This document shows, in pieces, positions 14,047-22,816 of a DNA stretch of 38,139 nt. A program made the position numbers and the translations under genes. Position 1 is the first letter of the stretch; each line of letters starts with the position of its first letter. Under the pieces are notes generated by a model that was not told the origin of the DNA, made no database searches, and saw only the letters and a list, made by a program, of their open reading frames with translations. The DNA is from Chloroflexota bacterium. Lineage in GTDB: Bacteria; Chloroflexota; Dehalococcoidia; GIF9; UBA5629. Location of the stretch: positions 1-38,139 of the forward strand of contig VGNY01000009.1 of assembly GCA_016865895.1 (NCBI GenBank), given 5' to 3'.

Positions 14047-15567
14047 ATGCTAGCTAAGGTGATGAGCTGTGCGGTGGTTGGCTTGGAGGGAGCCATTGTT
14101 GAGGTGGAGGTTTATATTTCGCCGGGGCTTCCTTCTTTTACCATCGTTGGTCTTCCAGATACCGCTGTCCAAGAATCTAGAGAGCGTGTCCGCGCTGCCA
14201 TCCGCAACTCCGGCTGCACATTCCCATCCAGACGAATTACAGTTAACCTTGCTCCGGCCGACCTTAAAAAAGCCGGCCCCGCCTACGATTTACCTATCGC
14301 CATCGGCATTCTGCTCAGCTCAGAGCAAATATACGCTGATGTATCAAAAACGCTTTTCCTCGGTGAACTTTCCTTAGATGGCAGTCTCCGCCACACCCAT
14401 GGCATCTTACCTATGGTAGCTTTGGCCCGGGATAAAGGGCTATCGGAAGTCTTCGTTCCCGCCGATGATGCCAACGAGGCTTCCCTGCTAGATGACGTCA
14501 AGGTCATCCCATCCATATCGCTGGCTCAATTGGTCAACCATCTCCGCGGAGAGATTTCAATTCCCCAATATCAGCCGGATAAAGACTGGAGAGACGTCAC
14601 CACTGACTTCGCCCGTGCTGACCTGGCACACATAAAAGGACAGGAACATGCCAAACGCGCTCTGGAAGTAGCTGCAGTTGGCGGCCATAATATCCTCATG
14701 TCCGGGCCACCGGGCAGCGGCAAGACCATGCTGGCTCGCTCGTTGCCCTCCATAATGCCCATGATGACTTTAGCCGAAGCCTTGGAGGTGACAAAAATCT
14801 ACAGCGTCAGTGGGCTTCTTTCTAGTGATACGCCCCTGATAAACCAGCGTCCCTTCCGCTCACCCCACTACACCATCTCTCATGCTGGGTTAGTTGGCGG
14901 TGGGCACTGGCCCAGGCCAGGTGAAATAAGCTTGAGCCATCGTGGCGTGCTCTTTCTCGATGAATTTCCCGAATTCAGCCACATGGCTCTGGAATCGCTA
15001 CGCCAGCCAGTTGAGGACAAGGTTGTCACCATCAGCCGTGCTCAGGGCAGTGTCACCTTTCCGGCAAATTTCATGCTGGTAGGCGCCATGAATCCCTGTC
15101 CCTGCGGCTATTATGGTGACCCGGTCAAAGATTGCAAGTGCTCCTCTGGTGAAATCTCACGCTACCAGAAGCGAATCAGCGGTCCTCTTCTCGACCGCAT
15201 CGATATTTTCATCGAAGTACCCCGAGTTGAGTACGAAAAGCTCACCGATGACACTTTAGGCGAAAGTTCGGAGAAAGTCCGCAGTAGAGTCGAAGCCGCC
15301 AGACAAATTCAACAGAAGCGTTTTGAAGGGACAAGACTCACCTGCAATGCTGAGATGACACCCATAGAGGTCAAGGAATTTTGCCGTGTAGACCCACCAG
15401 CTCAGAGCTTACTACGGACGGCAATGAAACAGCTACACCTTACCGCTCGCGCCTTTCACCGCGTCCTCAAGCTAGCTCGGACTATCGCCGACCTCGACAG
15501 AGCCGACATCATTAGAGCCAACCACCTCGCCGAAGCCCTCCAATACCGTCAAAGAAGCACTAGTTAG
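14047..15567 (+). CDS. YifB/ComM-type Mg-chelatase-like AAA+ ATPase
   Basis: 506 residues, the usual size. The N-terminal ChlI/Lon-S5-like domain (1-170) includes PSFTIVGLPDTAVQESRER and the region RRITVNLAPADLKKAG. The AAA+ core has Walker A GPPGSGKTMLAR near residue 218, Walker B GVLFLDEFPEF near 300, and the NPCPCGYYGD and C.C zinc-ribbon-like insert near 355-370. The C-terminal helical Mg_chelatase_C domain has the RAFHRVLKLARTIADL segment. ComM is a branch-migration helicase helping integrate single-stranded DNA during natural transformation, but YifB proteins are common outside competent species, so competence should not be concluded. It follows the CinA-NUDIX gene in the same direction. 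No clear Shine-Dalgarno is visible. Confidence 0.93.
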   Translation: MLAKVMSCAVVGLEGAIVEVEVYISPGLPSFTIVGLPDTAVQESRERVRAAIRNSGCTFPSRRITVNLAPADLKKAGPAYDLPIAIGILLSSEQIYADVSKTLFLGELSLDGSLRHTHGILPMVALARDKGLSEVFVPADDANEASLLDDVKVIPSISLAQLVNHLRGEISIPQYQPDKDWRDVTTDFARADLAHIKGQEHAKRALEVAAVGGHNILMSGPPGSGKTMLARSLPSIMPMMTLAEALEVTKIYSVSGLLSSDTPLINQRPFRSPHYTISHAGLVGGGHWPRPGEISLSHRGVLFLDEFPEFSHMALESLRQPVEDKVVTISRAQGSVTFPANFMLVGAMNPCPCGYYGDPVKDCKCSSGEISRYQKRISGPLLDRIDIFIEVPRVEYEKLTDDTLGESSEKVRSRVEAARQIQQKRFEGTRLTCNAEMTPIEVKEFCRVDPPAQSLLRTAMKQLHLTARAFHRVLKLARTIADLDRADIIRANHLAEALQYRQRSTS

Positions 15568-15736
15568 TAAGCAACCCAAGGTATCCCAATGACTATTTTC
15601 AAAAAACTGCAACCAGCTATATTGAATAAAATAGACAATTGTCGTTAAATCAACCGCTAAAAGGTGCAACACCCCACACGGGTACCAGTATGATTAGGTC
15701 AGCCATACATTGCTGGATACTCTATGCTATTGAATA

Positions 15737-15765
15737 TCGACAAATGCTTGTCTGCCTACTATAAT
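15737..15765 (+). promoter_or_regulatory. Sigma-70-type promoter of the surface-protein operon
   Basis: TCGACA (15737-15742), a 17-bp spacer and TATAAT (15760-15765) give a near-consensus promoter. The start would lie around 15772, about 4 nt before ATG 15776. No Shine-Dalgarno is present, so translation is probably leaderless or nearly so. Confidence 0.65.
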
Positions 15766-15775
15766 AGACTTAAGC

Positions 15776-17944
15776 ATGAGCAAGATAAAAACAAGGCACT
15801 GGCCAAAACGGCATTCTTTGAGGCACATCATTAGTCACGCATCTGGCATAACACTGATTTGCCTGCTTGTCCTCCTGAGTTTCGCCTTCCTGCTTGTCGG
15901 TCCTATTTTGGCTCAACCTGTCATCACCACCTCACCACTTTTACCACAAGCCCAAATGGGAAGCTCTTACTATACAGCACTGCAAGCTGCTGGAGGTACC
16001 CCACCTTATACCTGGACTATTATCAGCGGAGGCTTACCGACAGGACTAAATTTTGCCGCCACCGGTGTTATTTCAGGCACACCAACAGTAGCCGGGACTT
16101 TTAACTTCACCGCTGGAGTCACCGATAGCGCTGATTCCTCGGCAACACAGCCATTTGTTCTCACCGTTGCCCAGCCCCCACTAAGGTTCCTTACCACCTA
16201 TCTTTCAACAGCAACAGAGGGCAAAAGCTACACCGAGCCAATAAGAGTCAGCGGCGGCACATCACCCTATACCTGGTCTATCACCAGCGGTAACCTACCC
16301 ACAGGGCTGATACTGGGGGCAACTAACGGCTACATCTCAGGCACTCCAGCTAGAGGCACCGTCGGCATCTACAGCGTCATCATAAACGTCACCGACAGCT
16401 CATCCCCATCCCTCTCCGGCCAAGAAAGTTTCAGCCTTACTGTGGAAAAGGGCGGCTATGAAGCTACCATCACTATCGGCTCCGGCCTTAAAACCGGTGA
16501 GACAAAAGTATTGGTAAACGGAAGCCAGATGGGTACATTGCAGGGCGGCCAGTCAATGAAGCTCAGCCTCGACCTCGGCATCAGTCGCTCTATCGGCGTC
16601 GAGTCGCTCGTCGAGCACCCGAATGAGTCCGGCGTCAGATTCAAAGCTGAGGTGGATAGATTAACGGTGAGCGAGGCTTCACCCAATGCCACCTTCCCCT
16701 ATTACACCGAGTACTCCATCGAACTCAAGGCCGAACCATCAAAGGTCGGCCAACTAACCGGTACCGGCTGGTATAAACAGGGCTACACGCTGAGAGCCAG
16801 TGCTCCAGACCAGGTTAACGACCCTGACCAACAAGGTGTCCAATACCGTTTCTCACAATGGGTGCTGCCCACCGGTGAGACAGTCTCGGGCAGGGACCTA
16901 AGCCTGACTGTTAACGCCCCGGGGATTTGCACCGCCAAATACGATACCTATTATAAACTGACTTTAACATCCCCCTATGGCGAGGCAGAGGGCAGCAACT
17001 GGTACAAGGCTGGCAGCCAGGCTGAATGGAGTATGACCAATCCGCAAGTCCGCATGTCCGGTATCCTCGGTGTTTTCGGCGGTAAGCTAAAGGCTATAAA
17101 CTACAGCGGCACTACAATCATAGACAGCCCCAAGACCATAGAGATAGGATGGGAACCCGACTATAGCATGCCGATAATACTAATTCCTCTAACGATTATA
17201 CTGCTCATTTTGGGCGGTTACGGCTTATACCTCCTGTTACGCAGCCTTCAGCCCAAGCCAATGCCATATCCTCCGCCATACTACCAGCCCATGCCGCCCC
17301 CACCTCCGCAACCAATACCACCCCCGACCGTGGTTATGATAGGTGGAGACAAACCGAAACTGGGACCAGCATCAACCAGGGAACAACTTATGGAGAAGTT
17401 CGGTGAGCTTCTCGAGAGATACGAAGAGGAGATTAAAGGCACACTCTCAAAGGGGCTACCTGAAGTCAAAACTGTTGGGGAAGAGAAAAGGCTTCGAGCA
17501 CCTGAGCCAGTCCCACCAACCGTGGTCGAGGCAGAAGCCACTCCGGAGGAGGAAGGCACAACTTGTAGCTTCACTGCAAAAAAACCATTGAGGGTAGTTG
17601 CCAGCAACTGGAAGCAGACGGAAACCAGAACCGTAGCTCTGCCACCTGCCGATGAAAAAGAAACTGAAGGTGAATCCGGGCTCGCCATAGTATGGGCACG
17701 AGATATATATCAGGAATGGGAAATCCTAGGCTGCTGGCTACCGCGCGGCCACAAAGAACCCCACGAGGGCAGTGTGGAAATAGTTTACAGCCTGCTCAAT
17801 ACCGTCACCGAAGAGAGAATCTATAGACACGGGCAGGCACCCAACCCCCCCACACCCCACTACACCAACGGCATGCCTCAGGCACAAATAGCCGCTGATG
17901 AGCTTGTCACTCCTGACAAGCTACCACATGAAACTCTGTCATGA
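15776..17944 (+). CDS. Membrane-anchored surface protein with two putative Ig (He_PIG) domains and a cytoplasmic tail
   Basis: 722 residues. A hydrophobic signal/anchor lies at about 24-46 (ITLICLLVLLSFAFLLVGPI) ending in AQP. Two He_PIG Ig-like repeats follow (about 48-131 and 134-223), each with the GG(T)xPYTWxIxSGxLPTGL and ISGTP signature. Next comes a PEGA/beta-rich region (about 226-460) with two similar segments (GTGWYKQGYTL, GSNWYKAGSQA). A transmembrane helix spans 463-487, and a poly-proline stretch 494-518 leads into an acidic tail to 722. Topology is therefore outside N-terminal, inside C-terminal. The tail contains a compact domain (WARDIYQEWEILGCWLPRG) that I cannot identify. 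The TGA stop overlaps the next ATG (ATGA), so the two proteins are translationally coupled. They could build or sense the cell surface, but there is no direct evidence of function. Confidence 0.8.
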   Translation: MSKIKTRHWPKRHSLRHIISHASGITLICLLVLLSFAFLLVGPILAQPVITTSPLLPQAQMGSSYYTALQAAGGTPPYTWTIISGGLPTGLNFAATGVISGTPTVAGTFNFTAGVTDSADSSATQPFVLTVAQPPLRFLTTYLSTATEGKSYTEPIRVSGGTSPYTWSITSGNLPTGLILGATNGYISGTPARGTVGIYSVIINVTDSSSPSLSGQESFSLTVEKGGYEATITIGSGLKTGETKVLVNGSQMGTLQGGQSMKLSLDLGISRSIGVESLVEHPNESGVRFKAEVDRLTVSEASPNATFPYYTEYSIELKAEPSKVGQLTGTGWYKQGYTLRASAPDQVNDPDQQGVQYRFSQWVLPTGETVSGRDLSLTVNAPGICTAKYDTYYKLTLTSPYGEAEGSNWYKAGSQAEWSMTNPQVRMSGILGVFGGKLKAINYSGTTIIDSPKTIEIGWEPDYSMPIILIPLTIILLILGGYGLYLLLRSLQPKPMPYPPPYYQPMPPPPPQPIPPPTVVMIGGDKPKLGPASTREQLMEKFGELLERYEEEIKGTLSKGLPEVKTVGEEKRLRAPEPVPPTVVEAEATPEEEGTTCSFTAKKPLRVVASNWKQTETRTVALPPADEKETEGESGLAIVWARDIYQEWEILGCWLPRGHKEPHEGSVEIVYSLLNTVTEERIYRHGQAPNPPTPHYTNGMPQAQIAADELVTPDKLPHETLS

Positions 17945-20817
17945 GAGACTCCACCACCCTAAAGAAGCTTCTTAAATTAGGGCTTGGTCTAGTATTACCC
18001 GTAATCCTCTGCCTTATAATCCCCACCAAACCAGTTTCAGCCAATCCGGGAACCATGCAATGGAGTGTCGTTGACACCCCAAGCAGCGTGGGCAATGTCA
18101 TCGCTAGTCCATCGGAAATAAACGACCTCGCCATCAGCAGAGATGGAAGAACCCTCTACGCTGCAGACATCCCCCAGAGCAAAGTCTACAAGTCAGCAAA
18201 TGGTGGTATTACCTGGGATGAGATGACCAACCAATTGACACGTGCCGGTGCTATTCTTCCCGCCTGGCAATTAGCTACTGCCCCAGATAACCCGAACGTT
18301 GTAGCTGTGGTTACCAGCGATGGTGGCTTGCCCAGAAACGTATTCGTCTCAGCCGATGGCGGCGCCAACTGGCAGGACACCAACTGCCCGGCAACAAACA
18401 ACATTGGGGCCATTGACATTTCTCCAAGCTACGGCGGTTATGACATCGCCATAGGTACCCGCACTGGAGACGGCAAAGGCGATGTCTACGTCTTTAAAGC
18501 GGTTGGGCAGGGCATCTGGGCAACTCAAAACTTTGTCGGCGACATACTGGCCATAAAATTCTCACCAGCTTACCGTTCTGATTCCAGCCTTGTGGCCGTA
18601 TCAGCCAATATCACTGGTACTTATGTCAACCTCGGTATCCACGACACGGCAGCCAACACTACCAACTGGAGCATCTGGGGTCCAGTGGAGATTACAACCA
18701 AGGGCGCTAGTACATCACCCAAGGTAAACCAGGTTATAACCGCCGATTTGGAATTACCTCTGGACTTCTCAGGACAGGCACCAAGCTTACGCCGTTGCTA
18801 CGTCAGCATGGACGATGCCGGAGCCACAGGTAATGCCGGCATTTACCGTTTTGATGACACTGTGGGCTATGTGGTGATGCCTGTGGCTGCTCCCAGAAGG
18901 ATTTCCAGCATCGCTTACTTTGGCAGCTACACTTCCGGTAAACTGCTTGCTGGCGAGGTTCTGGGTAACTCTAACTCAGCCACAGTTACAGTCTGGTTCA
19001 CCGATGCTCCAATGACCTGCCCCGGGACCTGCTGGTATCAAACCCAGAAGGCACCTACTGGCGGTGGCAACTCCGCCTACGGCTACGCCAACGCTCAGGT
19101 AATCTGGAGTCCGGATGGCAGCCGGGCTTATTGCGCTACCAGCTCCGCCCTGCTCAATAGCCCGGCAAGTTGGCCCGACGGCTATTTAACCGGTGTCGTT
19201 CTGGATGAATCAGCTTTGTCGATAAGCCTCGATAATGGCGAAACATGGAATCAACTCAGCCTGATAGACACCGAGATAAGCTTTCTCTCCGATGTGGCAG
19301 TGACACCTGCTTCAGACACCATCTACCTGGCATCTATCAATAACCGTGCCGGGATAGACAACTTTGATAGTATATGGCGTACAACAGGCCCACCCACAGG
19401 ACAGACCTGGGAGCGAGTGCTGTGCCTCCTGTCAACAAGCAATGACTTAATCCTCCGCACAAACGACACCGGAAGTGACCAAGCCATATACTTCGCTTCC
19501 CGGCTAACAGGCGACCTAAGGCAATCGTTGGACAAAGGTCAAACCTGGTCCAACACGCTACCAAATGTGAATGTAACTGATTTCGCCATCACCCTAATTA
19601 ACAATATCTCCCACATGTTCGTGCTAGACAACAACTACGTCCGCAAAGGCACTGGCGCTTATCAGGCATGGCAATGGGCACAAAAAGTGGATACCACCCT
19701 GAGCACAGGGCACAGCATAACCGCCACACCAACAGGTGTCGTTGTAGTCGGCGATGATGGTAACGGCGAGGTAGCCTATTCACTGGACGCCGGCAGCATT
19801 TTCCAACGAACCCTGGCTATCCCGGAGCCTGGCAGAATGCATGCAGTTGCCGATTACAGATTTCGCAACGCCCTAGTTATCTATGCTGCCAGCGATAGCC
19901 CGAGCAGCGAAATTTATAACTGGGTCGTAGGCTCGAACTTCGGCTGGACGGAAATGGGGGCACCGGGACGCAACTTTTACGGCCTTGTCCAGCTAATCAC
20001 ACTTTACGGCGCCTGGTCAAGCGGGGGCAGTACTGCTGTTGACCGCACCTTGGAGCCGGAAAAACTGGCACGACCATTCATCGAGTGGGATAGCTTGACC
20101 GCAGGGTTGCCATCTGGAGTTGTTTTCACCACAGAACCGGCCTCCTTAAAAGTTTCTGCCGGCATCAACCTTTGGGCAATTGACAACCGGCCTTACACTG
20201 CCAACACAGGACGACTATGGAATTTCTACGACTGCCTGTCGCCAAGCCCCCAATACACCCCACCACCCCCACCAAGCCGTGAAGTATTATTCCAGGCTCC
20301 GACCCCAACGTCACCAGCTAAGGACGAGGTAATACCCATATATGTGGAAACTGGAAACATCGGCGACATCACATTCAAATGGAGGCACCCAACGAGGGCT
20401 ATAGAGTATGAACTATGGCTGGCAAAAGACGGTTCTTTCACCGAAACCATATTGCGCGAAACTATCAAGCCCGGAAATCGAGAGACGCCAAGCTGGGCAC
20501 TGTCTAAGACAGCCAATGTAGAGAAAGGTGCGAAGTATTACTGGAAGGTAAGGGTGAATCAGGCTGCCACAGGAGAAAAAGGTGAAGGGGAGTGGTCAAA
20601 GGTGATGTCGTTCAGTGTAGCAGCACTGGAGCCAGAGGAGACGTCCCTTGTTGAGCCTACCCCAGTACCCTCAGCGAACGGTTCCACAGAGAAACCCGCA
20701 CTTTCATTCATGCTAACAAATATCCCCATCTGGGTTTGGATAGCAATCGCCCTGCTGCTTTTTGCCGCGTCAGTTACTATCCTTGCTATCAGCATGGCAA
20801 GAAAGAGACAGTGGTAA
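17941..20817 (+). CDS. BNR/Asp-box beta-propeller surface protein with C-terminal membrane anchor
   Basis: 958 residues. The signal peptide occupies about 1-35 (LGLGLVLPVILCLIIP then ANP). Four Asp-box-like motifs are visible: SANGGITW (about 86), SADGGANW (137), SLDNGETW (430) and SLDKGQTW (529). This spacing fits one or two beta-propellers of the sialidase/sortilin (BNR) type, a fold used for glycan binding or protein interaction. Catalytic sialidase residues are not evident. Residues about 780-905 resemble a fibronectin III-like domain (FKWRHPTRAIEYELWLAKDG and YYWKVRVN). A transmembrane helix at about 928-950 (IPIWVWIAIALLLFAASVTI) is followed by short basic RKRQW, an outside-to-inside anchor. 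It overlaps the Ig-domain gene by 4 bp and shares its promoter. A structural or adhesive role at the cell surface is inferred. Confidence 0.8.
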   Translation: MRDSTTLKKLLKLGLGLVLPVILCLIIPTKPVSANPGTMQWSVVDTPSSVGNVIASPSEINDLAISRDGRTLYAADIPQSKVYKSANGGITWDEMTNQLTRAGAILPAWQLATAPDNPNVVAVVTSDGGLPRNVFVSADGGANWQDTNCPATNNIGAIDISPSYGGYDIAIGTRTGDGKGDVYVFKAVGQGIWATQNFVGDILAIKFSPAYRSDSSLVAVSANITGTYVNLGIHDTAANTTNWSIWGPVEITTKGASTSPKVNQVITADLELPLDFSGQAPSLRRCYVSMDDAGATGNAGIYRFDDTVGYVVMPVAAPRRISSIAYFGSYTSGKLLAGEVLGNSNSATVTVWFTDAPMTCPGTCWYQTQKAPTGGGNSAYGYANAQVIWSPDGSRAYCATSSALLNSPASWPDGYLTGVVLDESALSISLDNGETWNQLSLIDTEISFLSDVAVTPASDTIYLASINNRAGIDNFDSIWRTTGPPTGQTWERVLCLLSTSNDLILRTNDTGSDQAIYFASRLTGDLRQSLDKGQTWSNTLPNVNVTDFAITLINNISHMFVLDNNYVRKGTGAYQAWQWAQKVDTTLSTGHSITATPTGVVVVGDDGNGEVAYSLDAGSIFQRTLAIPEPGRMHAVADYRFRNALVIYAASDSPSSEIYNWVVGSNFGWTEMGAPGRNFYGLVQLITLYGAWSSGGSTAVDRTLEPEKLARPFIEWDSLTAGLPSGVVFTTEPASLKVSAGINLWAIDNRPYTANTGRLWNFYDCLSPSPQYTPPPPPSREVLFQAPTPTSPAKDEVIPIYVETGNIGDITFKWRHPTRAIEYELWLAKDGSFTETILRETIKPGNRETPSWALSKTANVEKGAKYYWKVRVNQAATGEKGEGEWSKVMSFSVAALEPEETSLVEPTPVPSANGSTEKPALSFMLTNIPIWVWIAIALLLFAASVTILAISMARKRQW

Positions 20818-20869
20818 CAACGCTACCACTCAGTCAAACATAATAACGGATTAGTTCCCGGAGCGGGTA

Positions 20870-21634
20870 TCATCCCATTTTTGTGCGCTTGATGACCCAC
20901 GCCCTAGATGGATTGCAAGTAACCAGAACCACGCTGAACGCCGCAAAATCCAGGAATCCGAACATCCACTGTGGATCGGGGTAGAGAGAAAGCGCCACTC
21001 GCATTCCGCTTCCCCACATAAAAAGAAAAAAGGCGGTCATCAACAGGATTGCCCATTCAGTCAGACGGTTTCCCCGCGCGAAGATGGTATACATGCGAGG
21101 AAGAATCTCTATGATAAGGATGTACAGCCCGGCCGCGATGGCCAGCAACCCCACGATGAAGGCGACCCAGGGAGAAAGTCCCAGCCCGTGGTTGAAATGA
21201 CCGACATCGCCGCCGGTTGCGAACGCCCCCATCGTGATGTAGGCAATAAGTTCCATGAAGTTGGCTATGACAAACCAGAAGAGAGTGTGAAAAAGCCATT
21301 TTCTCCTTCGCATCGCTTTCCGCTGCATCAGAACAAGGCCAAGAATCACGATGATTGAATGGACGATCAGCGGGCTCACCCCAATGATAGCCGCAGCGTG
21401 GAAGTGACCGGCGGCATATAGTTCGGAATAATGAACCCCTTCGTCCCATCCTGTCAGCGTCAAGGGATTGCCCCAGACGATGTCGAGAGGGCTTCGCATG
21501 TGGCCGAGTGTCCAGGCGACGGTGCTGTGAGTAAACTCATGCATGACGACGACCACAGCCTGGAGGACAGCGAATGTCACTACCACGATCATCAAGTATA
21601 CCAAGGTTTCCCGGATGCGTTCAGAAGTAGTCAT
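20870..21634 (-). CDS. Multi-pass membrane protein with HExxH motif
   Basis: 254 residues. The first transmembrane helix (about 12-31) ends in MHEFTH, so His32, Glu33 and His36 form an HExxH zinc-protease-type motif at the membrane face, as in M50 site-2 proteases or M48-like enzymes. Four or five further helices follow, for example AIIGVSPLIVHSIIVILGLV, TLFWFVIANFMELIAYI, VAFIVGLLAIAAGLYILII and WAILLMTAFFLFMWG. A third zinc ligand such as a downstream Asp or Glu in a known context is not clear, so catalysis is possible but unproven. The gene stands alone between the BNR gene (convergent) and a crotonase, and its sequence is locally GC-richer than the flanks. Confidence 0.7.
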   Translation of the reverse strand: MTTSERIRETLVYLMIVVVTFAVLQAVVVVMHEFTHSTVAWTLGHMRSPLDIVWGNPLTLTGWDEGVHYSELYAAGHFHAAAIIGVSPLIVHSIIVILGLVLMQRKAMRRRKWLFHTLFWFVIANFMELIAYITMGAFATGGDVGHFNHGLGLSPWVAFIVGLLAIAAGLYILIIEILPRMYTIFARGNRLTEWAILLMTAFFLFMWGSGMRVALSLYPDPQWMFGFLDFAAFSVVLVTCNPSRAWVIKRTKMG

Positions 21635-21867
21635 AGTTCGTTACTCCGTCGGCTAATACACAATTTACTATTCATACAACAATCATTACCTCAGCATTAC
21701 CCACCAAACATGATCTGCGCCCAGCAATTGTATCACTTTTTTAAGTTAGAGTTATCACCATTGTAGCCTCTGGAACAGGTGGTCGGTAGTTGAATATACC
21801 ATGTGGTCATACTTGATTGAACGAAAGCCTGAATTTTGGCTCTTCCGGGACATCAATCTAGGAGATG

Positions 21868-22611
21868 TTATTGAAAGCTATTTCTAGCTTTGGCTTGAAA
21901 AACGAGGCTTGCCAGCCTTTTTTCCAGTTCCAAGCCTTCAGCCAAGGGCAAATCTAATCCTCTCACTACCGCCTGCTTGATGCTTCTAACCACCGCAGGG
22001 TCAAAATGCGCAATCTGCCTGGCCAGACTTTCCGCGGTTGGCAAAAGTTCGCCCTTCGACACCACTCGATTGACCAAGCTAATATCTAGCGCCTCTTTTG
22101 CGCCGATACGGCGATCGGTAAGCATCATCTCTAGGGCTCTGGCTCGACCTACGACACGAGGCAAAGTCTGGGTAGCTCCAGCAGCCGGGATAATACCTAA
22201 CCCCACTTCAGGCAAACCAAACTGGGCATCCTCGGAAGCAATTCTAATATCACAGCACAACGCTATCTCAATCCCTGACCCAAGGACATAGCCATGAAGG
22301 GCAGCAAGCAGAGGTTGAGGCAGGCTTAAGAAAAGCCCCCAGACATCCCGTTCCCACCGTACCTGTCGGGCAAGTGTCGGCGACGGCGCAGTGAGAAACT
22401 CGCTTAAGTCAGCTCCAGCACAAAATGCCTTTTCCCCTGCCCCTTTGAATACTGCTGCCCTTACTTCAGGGTCGTCCTTAATAGCGCCCAAGACCTGGTA
22501 CAACTCATCGCGCATCCGGATATTATATACGTTCAAAACATGGGGACGGTTAAGGGTAACATAAGCGATATTATCTTCTTTTTCGTAGATTATTGTCTCA
22601 AAAGTACTCAT
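21868..22611 (-). CDS. Enoyl-CoA hydratase/isomerase family protein (crotonase)
   Basis: 247 residues, a full crotonase domain. The oxyanion-hole segments are KAFCAGADLSEF (61-72) and HGYVLGSGIEIALCCD (106-121). Both catalytic glutamates of hydratases are in place: Glu115 in GSGIE and Glu135 in FGLPEVGLGIIPAAGATQ. It should therefore be able to hydrate a 2-enoyl-CoA or act as an isomerase in beta-oxidation or a related pathway. The C-terminal helix pair (FDPAVVRSIKQAVVRG...) is the standard trimerisation region. The substrate is not decidable. The paralogue at 22817 lies about 205 bp upstream, separated by a dispersed repeat element. The start at 22611 has only a weak AAAGAG ribosome site. 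Confidence 0.92.
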   Translation of the reverse strand: MSTFETIIYEKEDNIAYVTLNRPHVLNVYNIRMRDELYQVLGAIKDDPEVRAAVFKGAGEKAFCAGADLSEFLTAPSPTLARQVRWERDVWGLFLSLPQPLLAALHGYVLGSGIEIALCCDIRIASEDAQFGLPEVGLGIIPAAGATQTLPRVVGRARALEMMLTDRRIGAKEALDISLVNRVVSKGELLPTAESLARQIAHFDPAVVRSIKQAVVRGLDLPLAEGLELEKRLASLVFQAKARNSFQ

Positions 22612-22641
22612 TTTCTCTTTTTGTCATCTCGCGTTTCTTTT

Positions 22642-22739
22642 TGTCATTCTTAGCAAAGCGAAGAATCTCCTCATATTCCCCACCTCCCGAGATTCTTCGG
22701 TCGTCTCGATTGCTTCGGGACTCGCAACGACGAATGACA
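22642..22739 (+). repeat. TGTCATTCTGAG-type inverted-repeat element, copy 3
   Basis: The left end is TGTCATTCTTAGCAAAGCG (22642 on, then AAGAATCTCC) and the right end GACGAATGACA (to 22739). An internal GAGATTCTTCGGTCG (about 22690) matches the internal arm of copy 2. It lies between the two crotonase genes. Confidence 0.65.
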
Positions 22740-22816
22740 GAATGAGAGCACAATTGCTTCATGGCTCCGCTCCTCACGCTGACCAATGAAAGAATTTACC
22801 ATCAATCTCTAGCCTA

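Noticed and set aside
17281-17688. 135-residue minus-strand open frame
   Set aside because: It is antisense to the proline-rich tail of the Ig-domain protein. Glycine-rich composition is explained by the complementary proline codons.
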